Positions 1 to 13,085 of a stretch of 64,000 bases of DNA are shown one piece after another. Source of the DNA: Ustilaginoidea virens (lineage: Eukaryota > Ascomycota > Sordariomycetes > Hypocreales > Clavicipitaceae). Position 1 is the first letter of the stretch. Every line of letters begins with the position of its first letter. The position numbers were made by a program, and so were the translations under genes. The notes below the pieces were generated by a model that was not told where the DNA came from, made no database searches, and was given only the letters and a program-made list of their open reading frames with translations. The stretch spans positions 1,612,001 through 1,676,000 of the forward strand of contig NC_057320.1 of the NCBI RefSeq assembly GCF_000687475.1, given 5' to 3'.

Positions 1-1269
1 GTAGGGTGCGCAACCGCTCAGGACTATATCTAGCGGTATTATATAGGAAGAGTGCGAGTAAGAAGTCCCGGAATATCAGGTCCGGGTCGGTAGTCTTATT
101 AGGTAAAAAGTAAGGGGAGGGTGAAGCCAGGGGGGTAGGGCTAGCAGCGCGTTCGCAATAGGCATATTCTCGCTAAGTACGCATTTATAGTGGCCTAGGC
201 ATTTCTCGGTATATATTAATTTTTTAGTCGGAAGAGAAAGTAAGCTAACTCTAAAGGTTAAAGCGGGCAGCTTTAGGCACTATATTAGTATATAGGTTAG
301 CGATATCCCCCGATTTAGTGCCTTTTCTTCTTTTTTTTTTTTCCTCTATAGCACTAATTTTAAGGTATATAATGACCCTTCTATTGCAGTATAGGGCCGG
401 TGCTAACCCTATTAGCAGAATAGTAGTAGCAGTAGCGATAATAGCAGCAGTAATAATAATAATAATAAGAATAATAATAGTAAGAATAAAGATGCCTAAG
501 CGGTCGGCGATACTAAATAAAGGGGTAAATACAGATCTTATATGCAGTAGAACCGTAGCTAACCTTTATATAGTAGCCTAGAGAATTATATGTATAGCCT
601 TATGGGCTATATCTAATGCGCTTAAAGGACCCTAAGTATAGATACTATAGCTAATAAAGTATAGACCGGGTTTTACCCACTCTTTAGCAAGGCTGATATA
701 GATAGGGACTAGTATGGCCTACTATCCCTATGCTTTAGCGGGTAAGATATATATACCCCTAGAAAAGACCCCTAGGAACTAAATCTTAGTATAAGAACTC
801 TTAGATGTATAGGAGATAATTACTAGGGGGGTAGAAATATATTTTCGATTCGTATATAGTGCGGGTCGCTAGCTAATTATCTTTACCTTTAGGTAGATAA
901 TTATAAGGCCTTCTAATAGAGGGCTAAATAAGTATCTGCCTTTTAGGGGCATAATTAAATAGTAATAGTAGTAGCAGCAGTAGTAGTAGGGGGCCTTAGC
1001 GCTCTTAAGGTAACTTAGGAGATATTAGACTTTAAAGAGAGGAAGGTTTTTACTTTAGAACGATAGGCCTATACCTAAAAGGCTATCGCTATATTATTAT
1101 AGGTTTTTTTAGCCTAAGAGGGGGGGGAAGGGGCTTTAAAGGGAGAGTAGACTAAGGATAAAAGGGGGGAAAATAGTAAAGAGAATAAAAAGGGGGAAGG
1201 GGGGGAAAGTACCCCTATTGCTAATATAATAACTATTAACTAGTTTCGGCCTATAGGGCCTAAGAGATT
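1..1269 (-). mobile_element. LINE family A, copy A1, partial 3' region
   Basis: This is part of the 3' region of the 6.4 kb family A LINE, read on the minus strand. It aligns by eye with about 1,468-2,720 of copy A2 next to it. The tail would lie about 200 bp beyond the left edge of the window. It holds the degenerate triplet tract (about 410-490) and the G-rich purine tract (about 1,115-1,215) found in the other copies. A plus-strand open frame at 318-581 (starting MPFLLFFFSS) is antisense to the LINE and recurs in other copies; I do not call it a gene. The copy is cut off by A2. No functional ORF remains and RIP is heavy. Confidence 0.8.
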
Positions 1270-4200
1270 TATTTATTATTATTATTATTAAATTACGCTA
1301 GAGGCTATTTAAAGCTAAATAACCTATCTAGTACTTCTATATAGATAATTCGGAAAGGGAAAAACCTGGTAGCCGGGAGGAAAACCCTTCCTGCTTTCTT
1401 GATTTCTACTTTATATCGCCCCGCATTAGGGGCGGCGGGTATCCAATGCATAAGAGAATAGGATGCGCAACCGCTTAGGATTATATCTAGCGGTATTATA
1501 TAGGAAGAGTGCGAGCAAGAAGTCCTGGAATATTAGGTCCGGGTTGGTAATCTTATCGGGTAAGAAGTAAAAGGAGGGTGAAGCCGGAGGGGTAGGGCCA
1601 GCGGCGCGTTTACAGTAGGCATATTCTCGCCGGGCGCGTATCTATAGTAGCCTGGGCGCTTCTTAGTACGTATTAATTTTTAGGTCGGAAAAAGAAGTAA
1701 GCCAATTCTAAAGGTTAAAGCGGGCGGCCTTAAGCACTACATTAGTATATAGGTCAGCGATACTCCCTAACTTAATGCCTTTTCTTCTTTTCTTCTTTTC
1801 CTTTATAGCGCCAAATTCAAAGTATATAATAACCCTTCTATCGCGGTATAGGGCCGGTGCTAACCCTATTAGCAGTACAGCAGCAGTAGTAGCGATAATA
1901 GCAATAATAATAATACTAGTAATAATAAAAGCAATAATAGCGAAAATGCCTAAGCGGTCGGCGATACTAGATAAGGGGGTAAATATAGGTCTTGCGCGTA
2001 GCGGGACTGCAGCTGACCCTTATAATATAGCCCGGAGAACTACACATATAGCCTTATAGGCTATATCTAATGCGCTTAGAGGATCCTGAGTATCGATGCC
2101 GTAGTTAATAAGGTATAGACTAGGTCGTACCCGCTTTCTAGTAAAGCTAATACGGGTAGGGATTAATGCAGCCTACTATCCTTATACCCTTATAGGTAAG
2201 ATATATATACCCCTAGAGAAAACCCCTAAGAATTAGGTCCTAGTATAAGAGCTCCTAGATGTATAAGAGACTATTGCTGGGGGGATAAAGGTATGTTTTT
2301 AGTTTATATACGGCGCGGGCTACCGGCTGACTATCTTTAGCTTTAGGTAGACAACTATAAGGCCCTTTAGTAGAGGGCTAAATAGGCGTCTGCCTTTCGG
2401 GGGCATAGTCAGGCGGCAGTAATAGTAGTAGCGGTGGCAGTAAGGGGCCTTAGTGCTCCTAAGGCAACCTAGGAGATACTAGACCTCAAAGAGAGGAAGG
2501 TCCTCGCCTTAGAATAATAGGCCTATGCCTAAAAGGATATTGCCGTATTATTATAGGTTTTTCTAGCCTAGGAGGAGGGGGAGGGGGCTTTAGAGGGGGA
2601 GCAGACTAGGGATAAGGGGGGGGAGAGTAGTAGGGAGGGCAAAGGGGGGGAGGGGGGGAAGAATGCCCCTATTGCTAATATAATAACTATTAACTAGTTT
2701 TAGCCCATAGGGCCTAAAAGATTTACTTATTCCTAGTATACCTCATTCCTACTATGGGATTGCTATAAATATTATATAGGGGCTATGCGGGGGTGTTTAG
2801 TAGCGCCTTTGGCTATATTATATTAGAGGGATTAAGTAAGCCGGAATTAGTTAAGTTAGTTAATACTAAATATTTAGCAAGCGATCGTTTATACAAAGTA
2901 TAATTTATCAAATATAATAGATATACTATATTAGTTATAAAGTAAGCTAGGGCTAGGACTAAGCCTGAGGAATATATGCCTTTATCTATAGTATTTTAGG
3001 TAGGAGAGGATAATATAGTAGAGGTTTTCCAGGCCTTCCTTATAGTAGTAGAGAGGTAATAATACTAAAGGAACTTATTAGAAGCAGAAGAAGGAGTTAA
3101 AGCCGATTTTTTCTATATAGAATTAGGTAAGTATCGCTAATTTATACTTCTATAGACCTTTATATAGTTAGGTTATTTTCGCTATAGATTGGAAGTCTAA
3201 TACCCTCTCGGCCGCTAGGGTCTTATGCTAGGGGCATCTCGCCCTTATTATTGCCCGATTACTCTACTATTAGTTATATTAATCTTTTATTAGTTGCTTT
3301 TCAGCCGGGAGTTAGCTAGGGTCGGGATCGGGGAATAATATATAGGCTAGGGGTCTTTAGTAACCCTTCCTTCGATAGCATTAAAGTATTATCGCTACTG
3401 CTACTAATATGCAGTTAATCCTATCGGTTATACCTATCTTTTCTATTCTTTTAAAGAACTATTAGTAGATATAATTAAGATAGAGGTTAATTAGGGGTAT
3501 AGCTGCCTTAATCTTAAGGGTATTTAGTGGTATAGCCTTAAAGGCCTTAGTAATTATATAGAGGCAGGCTGATTATTCTATAGCTAGGGATTTTATAATA
3601 CCTTTTGCTACCCCTCTAGGGGCGGTAGGGGTATACTATATCCTCGTGCTAAAGGCAATAGAGGTCTAGATAACTTATATATAGATTAGGCGTGCTTCTT
3701 AGTATTAGTAGCCCTAGGTTAAGGCCGCTATTACCGTAAATGCGAATCGCTATTACTTAAGTTTCTTTGCGATCTTAATATAGTATTCCCTCTATTTTAG
3801 CTTATAGTAGATTTCGACTCTTAGGAATCTAATATACTACTTTGGCTGGATTATTATAGTCCTAAGCTATACTATAGTCTTATCCGCCTTATATACACAG
3901 GTAAAGTAGATAAGCTTACTTTTGCTAGGATTAAAGTTAAGTCTGGCTTACTTAAATTAACTATTGCAAATAAGCTATACTTTCTTAAATAGCGCCTTTA
4001 TCTCCCCTATATCTCTCCTATAGGCTATAATATTTATATTATCGGTAAAGCCTAGTATAATAGTTAAGGCTATCTCTTATAGCCTCTTATAGAGTAGTAT
4101 AATATAGATAAAGAAAAGGATAAAAGAGAGGGGGGACCTTTATAGTACTTTAGCGGTAATCGGCAATTTCTCTATAAGCTATCCCTTAAAGTAGATCTAT

Positions 4201-7200
4201 ACCGTTTGCAAATCGGTAAAGCCGTATATCTATACTATAAGCTATAATAAGAGCCTTTTATTAAAGAGTAGGTAGATAAAGTAGGTATAATTAATTATAT
4301 CGAATGCTACTAATATATCTAGTTAAAGGAATAAGGCGATCCTACTATAGTATTAGATCATACGAATAATCTCTACTAATATGCTTAATGCTATATTAAT
4401 TAACCGGTTTGCCTTATTATTTATTTAAAGATCTAAAAGGAGGTTACCCTCCTTAAAGGCAGTAGTAAGCCGCCTTACGACCGCGGTTTTTATAACCTTC
4501 CCTATTAGGTTAAATAACGATATTAGTCTCTATCCTCCTACCTTTAAGTATTCCTTAGGCCTTTTCCTAGGCTTCTATAGTATTACTACTTTAGCCTCCT
4601 AAAATTAGGCCGGGTAGTACCCAATATAGTATATTTTATTAAGGAGGTATATTAGGGTTTAAACGAGTAGAGGGCTATATATTTTAAAGAATCCTGCCGG
4701 GAGCCTATCAGGGCCTAATGCTTTCTAGCCTGCTATATTGCGTAATATAGTATATACCTCTTTATAGGTAAAAGAGTCTATAGAGGGGAATATAGTAGTA
4801 GTAAGCTAGGGGAATATTAGGTTAGGGATATCGTTATAAATAGCCTAAAAGGTAGGGAAGAACTATTAGGCGAGTACTTATGCCTTTTCTTCATGCGTTA
4901 TTGCTTTTAGGCCTAAACTGCTTTATTTTAGCAGGGGGATTTCTCTTAATTTAGGCAGGAGGCTACTATATAGGCGAGCCTATTTCTCTAAAGATTATAG
5001 ATCGGCATTTTATGCGGTTACTTTATTAAAGGCCTCTTACTATAATTAGCGCTATTCCTTTTAGATAATATAGGACTAAATCGCTCTTGCTTTTTAGGTA
5101 GCGCTAAGGTTCTCTAGGGTATAATATACTACCTATTTTTAGTAGGCCTTTTTTACTACTATTTAGGCCATTTTAGCGTAAGAGTTCCACTAGGGCTCTA
5201 TATTAAGGGCTTTAAGTACCCTCTTTAGTGCTATAATATCGGCAATACTCTAGAGTTAGCCAATAAGCTATTCGGCGTATATATCTATCTTAGCGGGGGA
5301 GTAGAGTAGGGCCCTAGTATAGTAGGTAGTAAATTAGTTTTTTGCTTTGGCTTAGGCGAGGTATTAGTTAAAAGATTTTTAGCCGTTCTTTAAGGGGGGG
5401 GCTTTTACGTAATAGTTATTAGTCTTAATACGTATAAGCTAGGGGATATAATTAGACCTAATAAGGTCAGCATTTCTAAGATATTTAACTATAATATCCG
5501 GTATAACCTATATATAGTTAATAGTACTACTTCTCTTTCCTAAGGCCCTCTTTATTATCTTACTATAAGGAGTAATTAGCCTAAGCTGCTATTATATTAT
5601 AAGTTTAAAGAGAGTATTAATACTAGGCGAGGTCTAGTCTAGGCTATCCTAAAGAGGGTAGTATATATTAAAGTCCCTAATAAAGGCACTATAGGGGCAG
5701 GGTAGAAGCTTAGTAAGTGCAGTAAGGGGGGTTATTTAGTTTAGCTTATAGCCCGGGGAGTAGATAGAGTAGATATCGGTATATAGTAGGGAAATCTTAT
5801 ACTAATCGGTTCCTTTATCGCTAGACTATATGCCGGGCTTATGCCACTTATAGATATATATTGCTATTCTCCTGCTGTATATTGCTAATATATATCTTCT
5901 AAGGCTGGGGCTTAGTGGGGTCTATTTAGGCGCAGCGGGTTCTTAGATCGCTATAACATCGGGCTTACGCTAGTAATAAAGTATTAGTCTTATAAGGGTA
6001 GTTTTCTTTTATATATTCTAATAGAGGACTATTATTATATAGATAATCGCAAGGGGGTTAGTAGTAGCGGTATACTAGAGGTGGCTATAAGTTAGGCATT
6101 TAGGGTAGGTGCGGTCGCACTATAGTCTTATATAGGGGCGGCTCGGAGGAAGGCGGTAATACTACTATTAGCCCTAATGCGGGGGGTCCTATTAATGCTT
6201 CTAACCGGTCGGCCTTATTTCTAGGGGGAGGGCTTATATAGGGGAGATCCATTAGCTATATAACAGTAGCCCTAGTCCGCGATTAGGATAGTATTAGCAT
6301 CTAATACTATATATAAGGCAAAAAGCCTTAGTCTATCGCTATAGGAATTTCTAGCTTTTTCTTATTATTCGTTCGCTATTTTGCAGAGGCGGGACTATAC
6401 TAGGTATAATCCGTAATAGTTAAGGCAGGATTCGCATTAGTTCTATATAGTAGCTAGGCAGCTTTAATCGCTATCTAGGTGGTATTTAGAGCCGTACTAG
6501 CCGCAGCGAGCTACCGCTGCGTAGTATATAGCGATATAGCCGAATTTAAAATAATTATAATACTAGCGAGGGTATATAGCATTATTATAAGGTTCGGCTT
6601 TAAATATCTCTATTTAGTATATAATACTAGCTTTATAAAGCTTATTTGCAAAGTCGATAGAGTCTACCCCTATAATTAGGGGCGCTTATATTATAGTCCC
6701 CTTAGGGCGGTAAAGGGAAACCCTAATAAAGCCCTCTCTATTAGCTTTAGTAAAATTCGACCGGATATCTTCTATTACGGCATTTATAGTATAATAGATT
6801 GGGAAGCTTTTAATAATAATACTAAATAAGCATTGGTTAGGTTCTACCTCCTAGCCGAAGGCAAGGCATATTTAGGTTATATCTATAGTATATTTCGCTT
6901 TTTCTTTTTTAAAGGTAACGATCGTATCGCTACTATAGAGCCTGTAGGCCGTAACTACTACTCCCTCGGTAATAGCCCTATTAATTATATTAATGATTTC
7001 GATTAGGGTATAATTCTAAAGGATTTCGCTAATAGTATTTCCTTTAATAAGGACTTTACGGTAAATATAGGGGGGTACTATAAGGGGAGCTAGGCTATAT
7101 TAGGGTGGTATAGCGGCTGCAAGCCCTTATGTAGCGATAAATGCCTATATAGTAGGGGCTATAGTAGGTTTTAGGAGATTCTATATAGCCTTATTAATTG

Positions 7201-7656
7201 CGGTCTCGATTGTTTATATAAGGATTCCGATAGGGGTGTAGATATTACCTAGGTCGGCCTCTTGCCGGGCAATCTCTACTATAAAGTTTATAGCCTTTTA
7301 CACTCTTCCTAGTACCGCTAAGGGAATATAGTCTTAAAGCTCTTTTATAAAATCTATAATAATATTGGCTACTAATTGCTTCCGCCCCTAGGCAGGTTCG
7401 GTCTTAGGCTAATTATACTGCGTGCTATTCGCAATCGTAGTATTAGGGTTATAGCGGCTATATACTATGCCGCCCTTATTCCCTCTATCGATATCTATCA
7501 CTTCATTCGCGCCTATTATACCTACTCCCTAAACGCAATATGCTATAGGTGAGGGGGGTAAATAGACGAGAAAAAGCGATTAGAAATATTAGAATTAATT
7601 TTAGAGGCGGTTCCGTGCCGCTACCTAGGTGCGGGCGAAATCGCGAAAGTTTTTTT
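1270..7656 (-). mobile_element. LINE family A, copy A2, full length, RIP-degraded
   Basis: A full-length minus-strand LINE of about 6.4 kb. The 3' tail appears on the plus strand as (ATT)n at 1,268-1,290. The 5' end is near 7,650, where the conserved terminal block about 7,560-7,650 ends in a T run. Read from right to left it has ORF1 (about 7,500-6,400, with zinc-knuckle Cys/His remnants near 6,460-6,560), then ORF2 with endonuclease, reverse transcriptase (about 4,700-3,330) and the C-terminal zinc motif region (about 3,200-2,800). The catalytic FADD box near 4,030-4,057 now reads F-T-D-N. Stops are numerous and mostly TAG or TAA, as RIP produces. Open frames at 1,775-2,059 and 6,479-6,679 are chance frames within it. 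Confidence 0.85.
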
Positions 7657-8150
7657 CGCATTAGACTTCTATTCTATAGCGAAAATAATTTAACTATATA
7701 AAGGCCTATAAAAGTATAAATTAGTAATACTTATTTAATTCTATATAGAAAAAATCGGCCCTAACTCCTTCCTCTACCTCTAATAAGTTCCCTTAGTGCT
7801 ATTACCTCTCTATTGCTATAAAGAAGGCCTAAAAGACCTCTACTATATTATCCTCTCTTGCCTAAAGTACTATAAATAAAGGTATATACTCCTTAAGTCT
7901 AATCCCGGCTTTAGCCTATTTTACGACCGATTCGGTATATCTATTATATTCGATAAATTATACTTTATATAAATAATCGTTCGCTAGATACTTAATATTA
8001 ATTAATTTAACTAATTCTAGCTCGCTTAATCCCTTTAATATAATATAGCTAAAAGCGCTACTAAATACCCCTATACAGCCCCTATATAATATTTATAGCA
8101 ATCCTATAGTAGGAATAAAAAGCACTAAGAATAAATAAATCTCTTAAATC
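7657..8150 (+). mobile_element. LINE family A fragment A3 (ORF2 C-terminal region)
   Basis: A 0.5 kb plus-strand fragment matching about 12,609-13,085 of copy A4, that is, the end of ORF2 with the C-terminal zinc-motif region. It lies between the 5' ends of A2 (minus) and A4 (plus), so it is probably a piece of an older element that both landed in. It ends at the A-run 8,151-8,164 at the start of A4. Confidence 0.75.
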
Positions 8151-8289
8151 AAAAAAAAAAAAAACTCGCGATTTCGCCCGCACCTAGGTAGCGGCATAGA
8201 ACCGCCTCTAAAATCAATTCTAATATTTCTAATCGCTTTTTCTCGTCTATTTACCCCCCTCACCTATAGCATATTGCATCTAGGGAGTA

Positions 8290-9480
8290 GGCGCAGCAGG
8301 CACAGATAAAGTAATAGATATCGATAGAGGGAATAGGGGCGGCATAGCATATAGCCGCTATAACCCTAATACTACGATCGCAAATAGCATATAGTGTAAC
8401 TAAATCGAGACCGAACTTGCCTAGGGGCGGAAGCAATTAATAGCCGATATTATCGTAGATTTTATAAAAGAGCTATAGGACTATATTCCCTTAGCGGTGC
8501 TAGGAAGAGTGCGAGAAGCTATAAGCTTTATAGTAGAGACTGCCCGGCAAGAGGCCGACCCGGGAAATATCTATACCCCTATCGGAACCCTCATATAGAC
8601 GATTAAGACTATAGTTAATAAGGCTATATAGAATCTCCTAAAAACTACTACAGCCCCTACTATATAGGCATCTATTATAGTACGAAGACTCACAGCCGCT
8701 ATACTACCCTAATATAGCCTAACTCCCCTTACGGTACCCCCCTATATCTACCGCAAAATCCTTATTAAAGGAAATACTATTAGTAAAATCCTTTAGAACT
8801 GCACTCTAATCGAAATTATTAATGCAATTAATAGGGCTACTACTAAAGGAGTAGTAGTCGCAGCCTATAGGCTCTATAGTGGCAATACGATCATTACTTT
8901 TAAAAAAGAAAAAGTAAAATATACTATAGATATAACCTAGGTATGCCCTACCTTCGGCTAAAAGGCAGAACCTAATCGATGCTTATTTAGTATTATTATT
9001 AAAAGCTTCCCGACCTATTATACTATAAATACCGCGATAGAGGATATCTGGTTAAATCTTATTAAAGCTAATAGAGAGGGCTTTACTAGGGTCTCCCCTC
9101 GCCGCCCTAGGGGGACTATAATATAAGCGCCCCTAATTATAGGGGTAGACTCTATCGACCTTACAAATAAGCTCTATAAAGCCGGCATTATATACTAAAT
9201 AGAGATATTTAAAGCCGAACCTTATAATAATACTATATACCCTCGCTAATGCTATAATTACTTTAAATTCGGTTATATTGCTGCATACTATATAGCAGTA
9301 GCTTACTATAGCTAATGCGGCTCCGAATGCTACCTAGATAGTAATTAAAGCTGCCTAACTACTATATAGAATTAATGCGAATCTTACCTTAATTATTATA
9401 GATCCTACCTAGTATAGTCCCGCCTCTATAAGGTGGCGAATAAATAATAGGAAAAAGCTAGAAATTCCTATAGCGATAGG
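8290..9480 (+). pseudogene. LINE A4 ORF1 (gag-like, CCHC zinc knuckle), degraded
   Basis: A degraded nucleic-acid-binding ORF1 of a non-LTR retrotransposon. The diagnostic part is at about 9,245-9,345, which reads C-Y-N-C-F-K-F-G-Y-I-A and then a second Cys pair (C-G-S-E-C). This is a pair of CCHC zinc knuckles in which some His and Cys positions have been lost to C-to-T change. Upstream there is only a weak, frame-broken coding signal with many TAG and TAA stops. Such proteins coat the LINE RNA and accompany it to the target. The start codon cannot be placed. No function is retained. Confidence 0.65.
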
Positions 9481-9779
9481 CTAAGGCTTTTTGCCTTATA
9501 TATAGTATTAAATGCTAATACTATCCTAATCGCAGATTAGGGCTGCTGCTATATAGCTAGCGGATCTCCCCTATGCGAGCCCTCCCTCTAGAAATAAGGC
9601 TGCCTAATTAGAAGTATTAATAAGACCCCCCGCATTAGGGCTAATAGTAGTATTACCGCCTTCCTCCGAGCCGCCCCTATATAAAACTATAGTGCGACCG
9701 CGCCTGCTGTAAACGCCTAACCTATAGCCACCTCTAATATACTACTGCTACTAACCCCTTTGCGACTATCTATATAATA

Positions 9780-12700
9780 ATAGTCCTCTATTAGAATATA
9801 TAGAAGAAAACTATTTTTATAAGACTAACACTCTATTACTAGTGCGAGCCTGATATTATAGCGATCTAAGAACCTACTATACCTAGATGGGCCTTACTAA
9901 GTCCTAGCCTTAGAAGATATATATTAGTAATATATAGCAGGAGAATAGCGATATATATCTATAAGCGGCATAGGCCTGGTATATAGACTAGCGATAAAGG
10001 AATAGACTAATATAAGATTTCCCTACTATATACTAATATCTATTTTATCTACTCCTTAGGCTATAAGCTAAATTAGATAACCCCCTTTATTATACTTATT
10101 AAGCTCCTACCCCGCCCCCGCAGTGCCTTTATTAGGGACTTTAATATATACCACCCTTTTTAGGATAGCCTAAATTAGACCTTACCTAATATTAATACTC
10201 TCTTTAAATTTATAATATAATAGTAGCTTAGGCTAGCTACTCCTTATAGTAAGGTAATAAGGAAGGCTCCTAAAAAGAGAAATAATACTATCGACTATAT
10301 ATAGGTTATACTAGATATTATAATCGAATATCTTAGAAACGCTAACCTTACTAAGTCTAACTATATCCCCTAGCTTATATATATTAAGACTAATAACTAC
10401 TATATAAAAGCCCCCCTTTTAAAGAATAGCTAAAAGTCCCTTAACCGATACCTTACCTAAGCTAAAATAAAAAATCGATTTACTACCTATTATATTAAGG
10501 CCCTGCTTTACTCCCCTACTAAGATAGATATATACGCTAAATAGCTTACCGATTAACTCTAGAGTATCGCTAATATTATAGTACTAAAAAGGGCACCTAA
10601 AGCTCCTAGCGCGGAACTATAGTAGAACTCTCGCGCTAAAATAGCCTAAATAGTAGCAAAAAAGGCCTATCGAAAATAGGTAATATACTATACCTTAGAG
10701 AACCTTAGCGCCGCTTAAAAAGCAGGAGCAATTTAGTCCTATATTATTTAAGAGGAATAGCGCCAGTTATAGCGAAAAGCCCTTAATAAAGCAACCGCTT
10801 AAAATACCGACCTATAGTCTCTAGAAAAATAGGCTTACCTATATAGTAGCCTCCCGCCCGAATTAAGAGAAATCCCCCTACTAGAATAAAATAGTCTAGG
10901 CCTAAAGGCAATAACATATAAAAAAAAGGCATAAGTACTTACCTAATAGTTCTTCCCTACCTTTTAGGCTACCTATAATAATATCCCCGACCCGATATTC
11001 CCCTAGCTTACTATTGCTATATTCCCCTCTATAGACTCCTTTACCTATAATAAAATACACACTATATTACGCAATATAGTAGGCTAGAAAGTATTAGGCC
11101 CTAATGGGCTCCTAATAGGATTCCTTAAAGTATATAGCCTTCCATTTATCTAAACCCTTATATACCTCCTTAACGAAATATACTATATTAGGTATTATCC
11201 GGCCTAATTCTAAAAGGCTAAAGTAGTAATACTATAGAAGCCTAGGAAAAGGCCTAAGGAATACTTAAAGGCAAAAGGATAGAGACTAATACTATTACTC
11301 AACCTAATAAAAAAGGTTATAAAAGCTATAATTGCAAGGCGGCTTATTACTGCCCTTAAAAAGGGCAACCTCCTCCCAGACCTTTAAATAGGCAATAAGG
11401 CAAACCGGTCAACCGATATAGCACTAAGCACATTAATAGAAATTATATGCACGACCTAGCACTATAGTGGGATCGCCTTACTCCTCTAATTAAACATTTC
11501 GGCGGCATTTAATATAATTAACTATACCCGCCTTATCTACCTACTCCTTAATAAAAGGCTCCCGCTATAGCTTACAGTATAGGTATATGGCTTTACTAAT
11601 GCGTAAATAGTATGAATCCACTTCGAGGGGCAATTTATAAATAAACTGCTAATTACCGTAGGGGTACTATAAGGGTCCCCCCTCTCCTTTATCCTCTTCC
11701 TTATCTATATTATACTACTCTATAAGAGGCTATAAAAAGTAGCCTTAACTATTATATTAGGCTTCGCCAATAATATAAATATTATAGCCTATAAGAGAGA
11801 TATAGGGGAGACGAAAGCGCTATTCGAAAAAGTATAGCTTATCTGCAATAACTAGTTTAAGTAAGCTAGATTTAACTTTAACCCTAGTAAAAGCAAACTT
11901 ATCTACTTTACTTATATATATAAGGCGGACGAGACTAAGGTATAGCTTAAAACCGTAATAATCTAGCCAAAATAATATACTAGATTCCTAAGAGTCGAAA
12001 TCTACTATAAGCTAAAATAGAGGGAATACTATATAAAGATCGTAAAGAAACTTAAGTAATAGTAATTCGCGCTTATAATAATAATAGCCTTAACCTAGGG
12101 CTATTAATACCGGGAAATACGCCTAATCTATATATAGGTTATCTAGACTTCTATTGCCTTTAGCATAAGGGTATAGTATATCTTTATTACCCCTAGAGGG
12201 GTAGCGAAAGGTATTATAAAATCCCTAGCTATAGAGTAGTCAGCCTACCTCTATATAGTTATTAAGGCCTTTAAAGCTATACCGCTAGATACCCTTAAAA
12301 CCGAGGCAGCTATACCCCTAATTAACCTCTACCTTAATTATATCTACTAACGGTTCCTTAAAAGAATAGATAAAATAGGCATAACTAATAGGATTAACTG
12401 TATATTAGTAGTAGTAATAGTAATACTCTAATGCTAATAAAGGAAGGATTACTAAAGATCCCTAGCCTATTTACTATTCCCTAATCCTAACCCTAATTAG
12501 CTCCCGGCCGAAAAGCAATTAATAAAAGATTAATATAACTAATAGTAGAGTAATCGGGCAATAGTAAGGGCGAGACGCCCCTAGTATAGGACCCTAATAG
12601 CTAAAAGGGCATTAGACTTCTAATCTATAGCGAAAATAACTTAACTATATAAAGGCCTATAAAAGCATAAGTCGGCAATACTTACCTAATTCTATATAGA

Positions 12701-13085
12701 AAAAATCGGCCTTAACTCCTTCCTCTGCCTCTAATAAATTCCCTTAATACTATTACCTCTCTACTGCTATAAGGAAGGCCTAGAAGACCTCTATTATATT
12801 ATCCTTTCTTGCCTAAAGTACTATAGATAAAGGCATATACTCCTTAGGTCTAGTCCTAGCCCTAGCCTATTTTGCAACTAATATAATATATCTATCGCAC
12901 TTAATAAACTATACTTTATATAGATAATCGCCTGCTAAATATTTAGTATCGACCGACTTAATTAATTCTAGCTTGCCTAATCCCTCTAATATAGTATAAC
13001 TAAAAGAGCTACTAAACACCCCCATACAGCCCCTATATAATATTTATAGTAATCCCAAAGCGTAAATAAAGAGCCCTAGGAATAA
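9780..13085 (+). pseudogene. LINE A4 ORF2 (endonuclease-reverse transcriptase), degraded
   Basis: A degraded LINE polyprotein. The endonuclease is visible as D-I-I-A-I-Q-E-P near 9,850 (one stop from CAA to TAA) and R-D-F-N-I-Y-H-P-F near 10,135, the GDFN block of AP-like endonucleases with Gly changed to Arg. Reverse transcriptase follows at about 11,090-12,480. It includes the block around S-P-L-S-F-I-L-F and the catalytic FADD box, now F-A-N-N at 11,763-11,774. At about 12,600-13,050 the frame gives the usual C-terminal zinc-motif region of these proteins (an H/C-rich stretch resembling H-x-L-L-x-C-P-x-Y). Stops are almost all TAG or TAA. The Asp-to-Asn changes alone would abolish polymerase activity. 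Confidence 0.8.

Noticed and set aside
317..2059. Repeated 85-105 codon ORFs starting MPFLLFFFS (318, 1,775, 13,764, 17,653, 22,194) as a gene family
   Set aside because: They are antisense frames over the triplet tract of LINE copies, kept open by repeat composition. They are noted as a finding for testing but not called genes.
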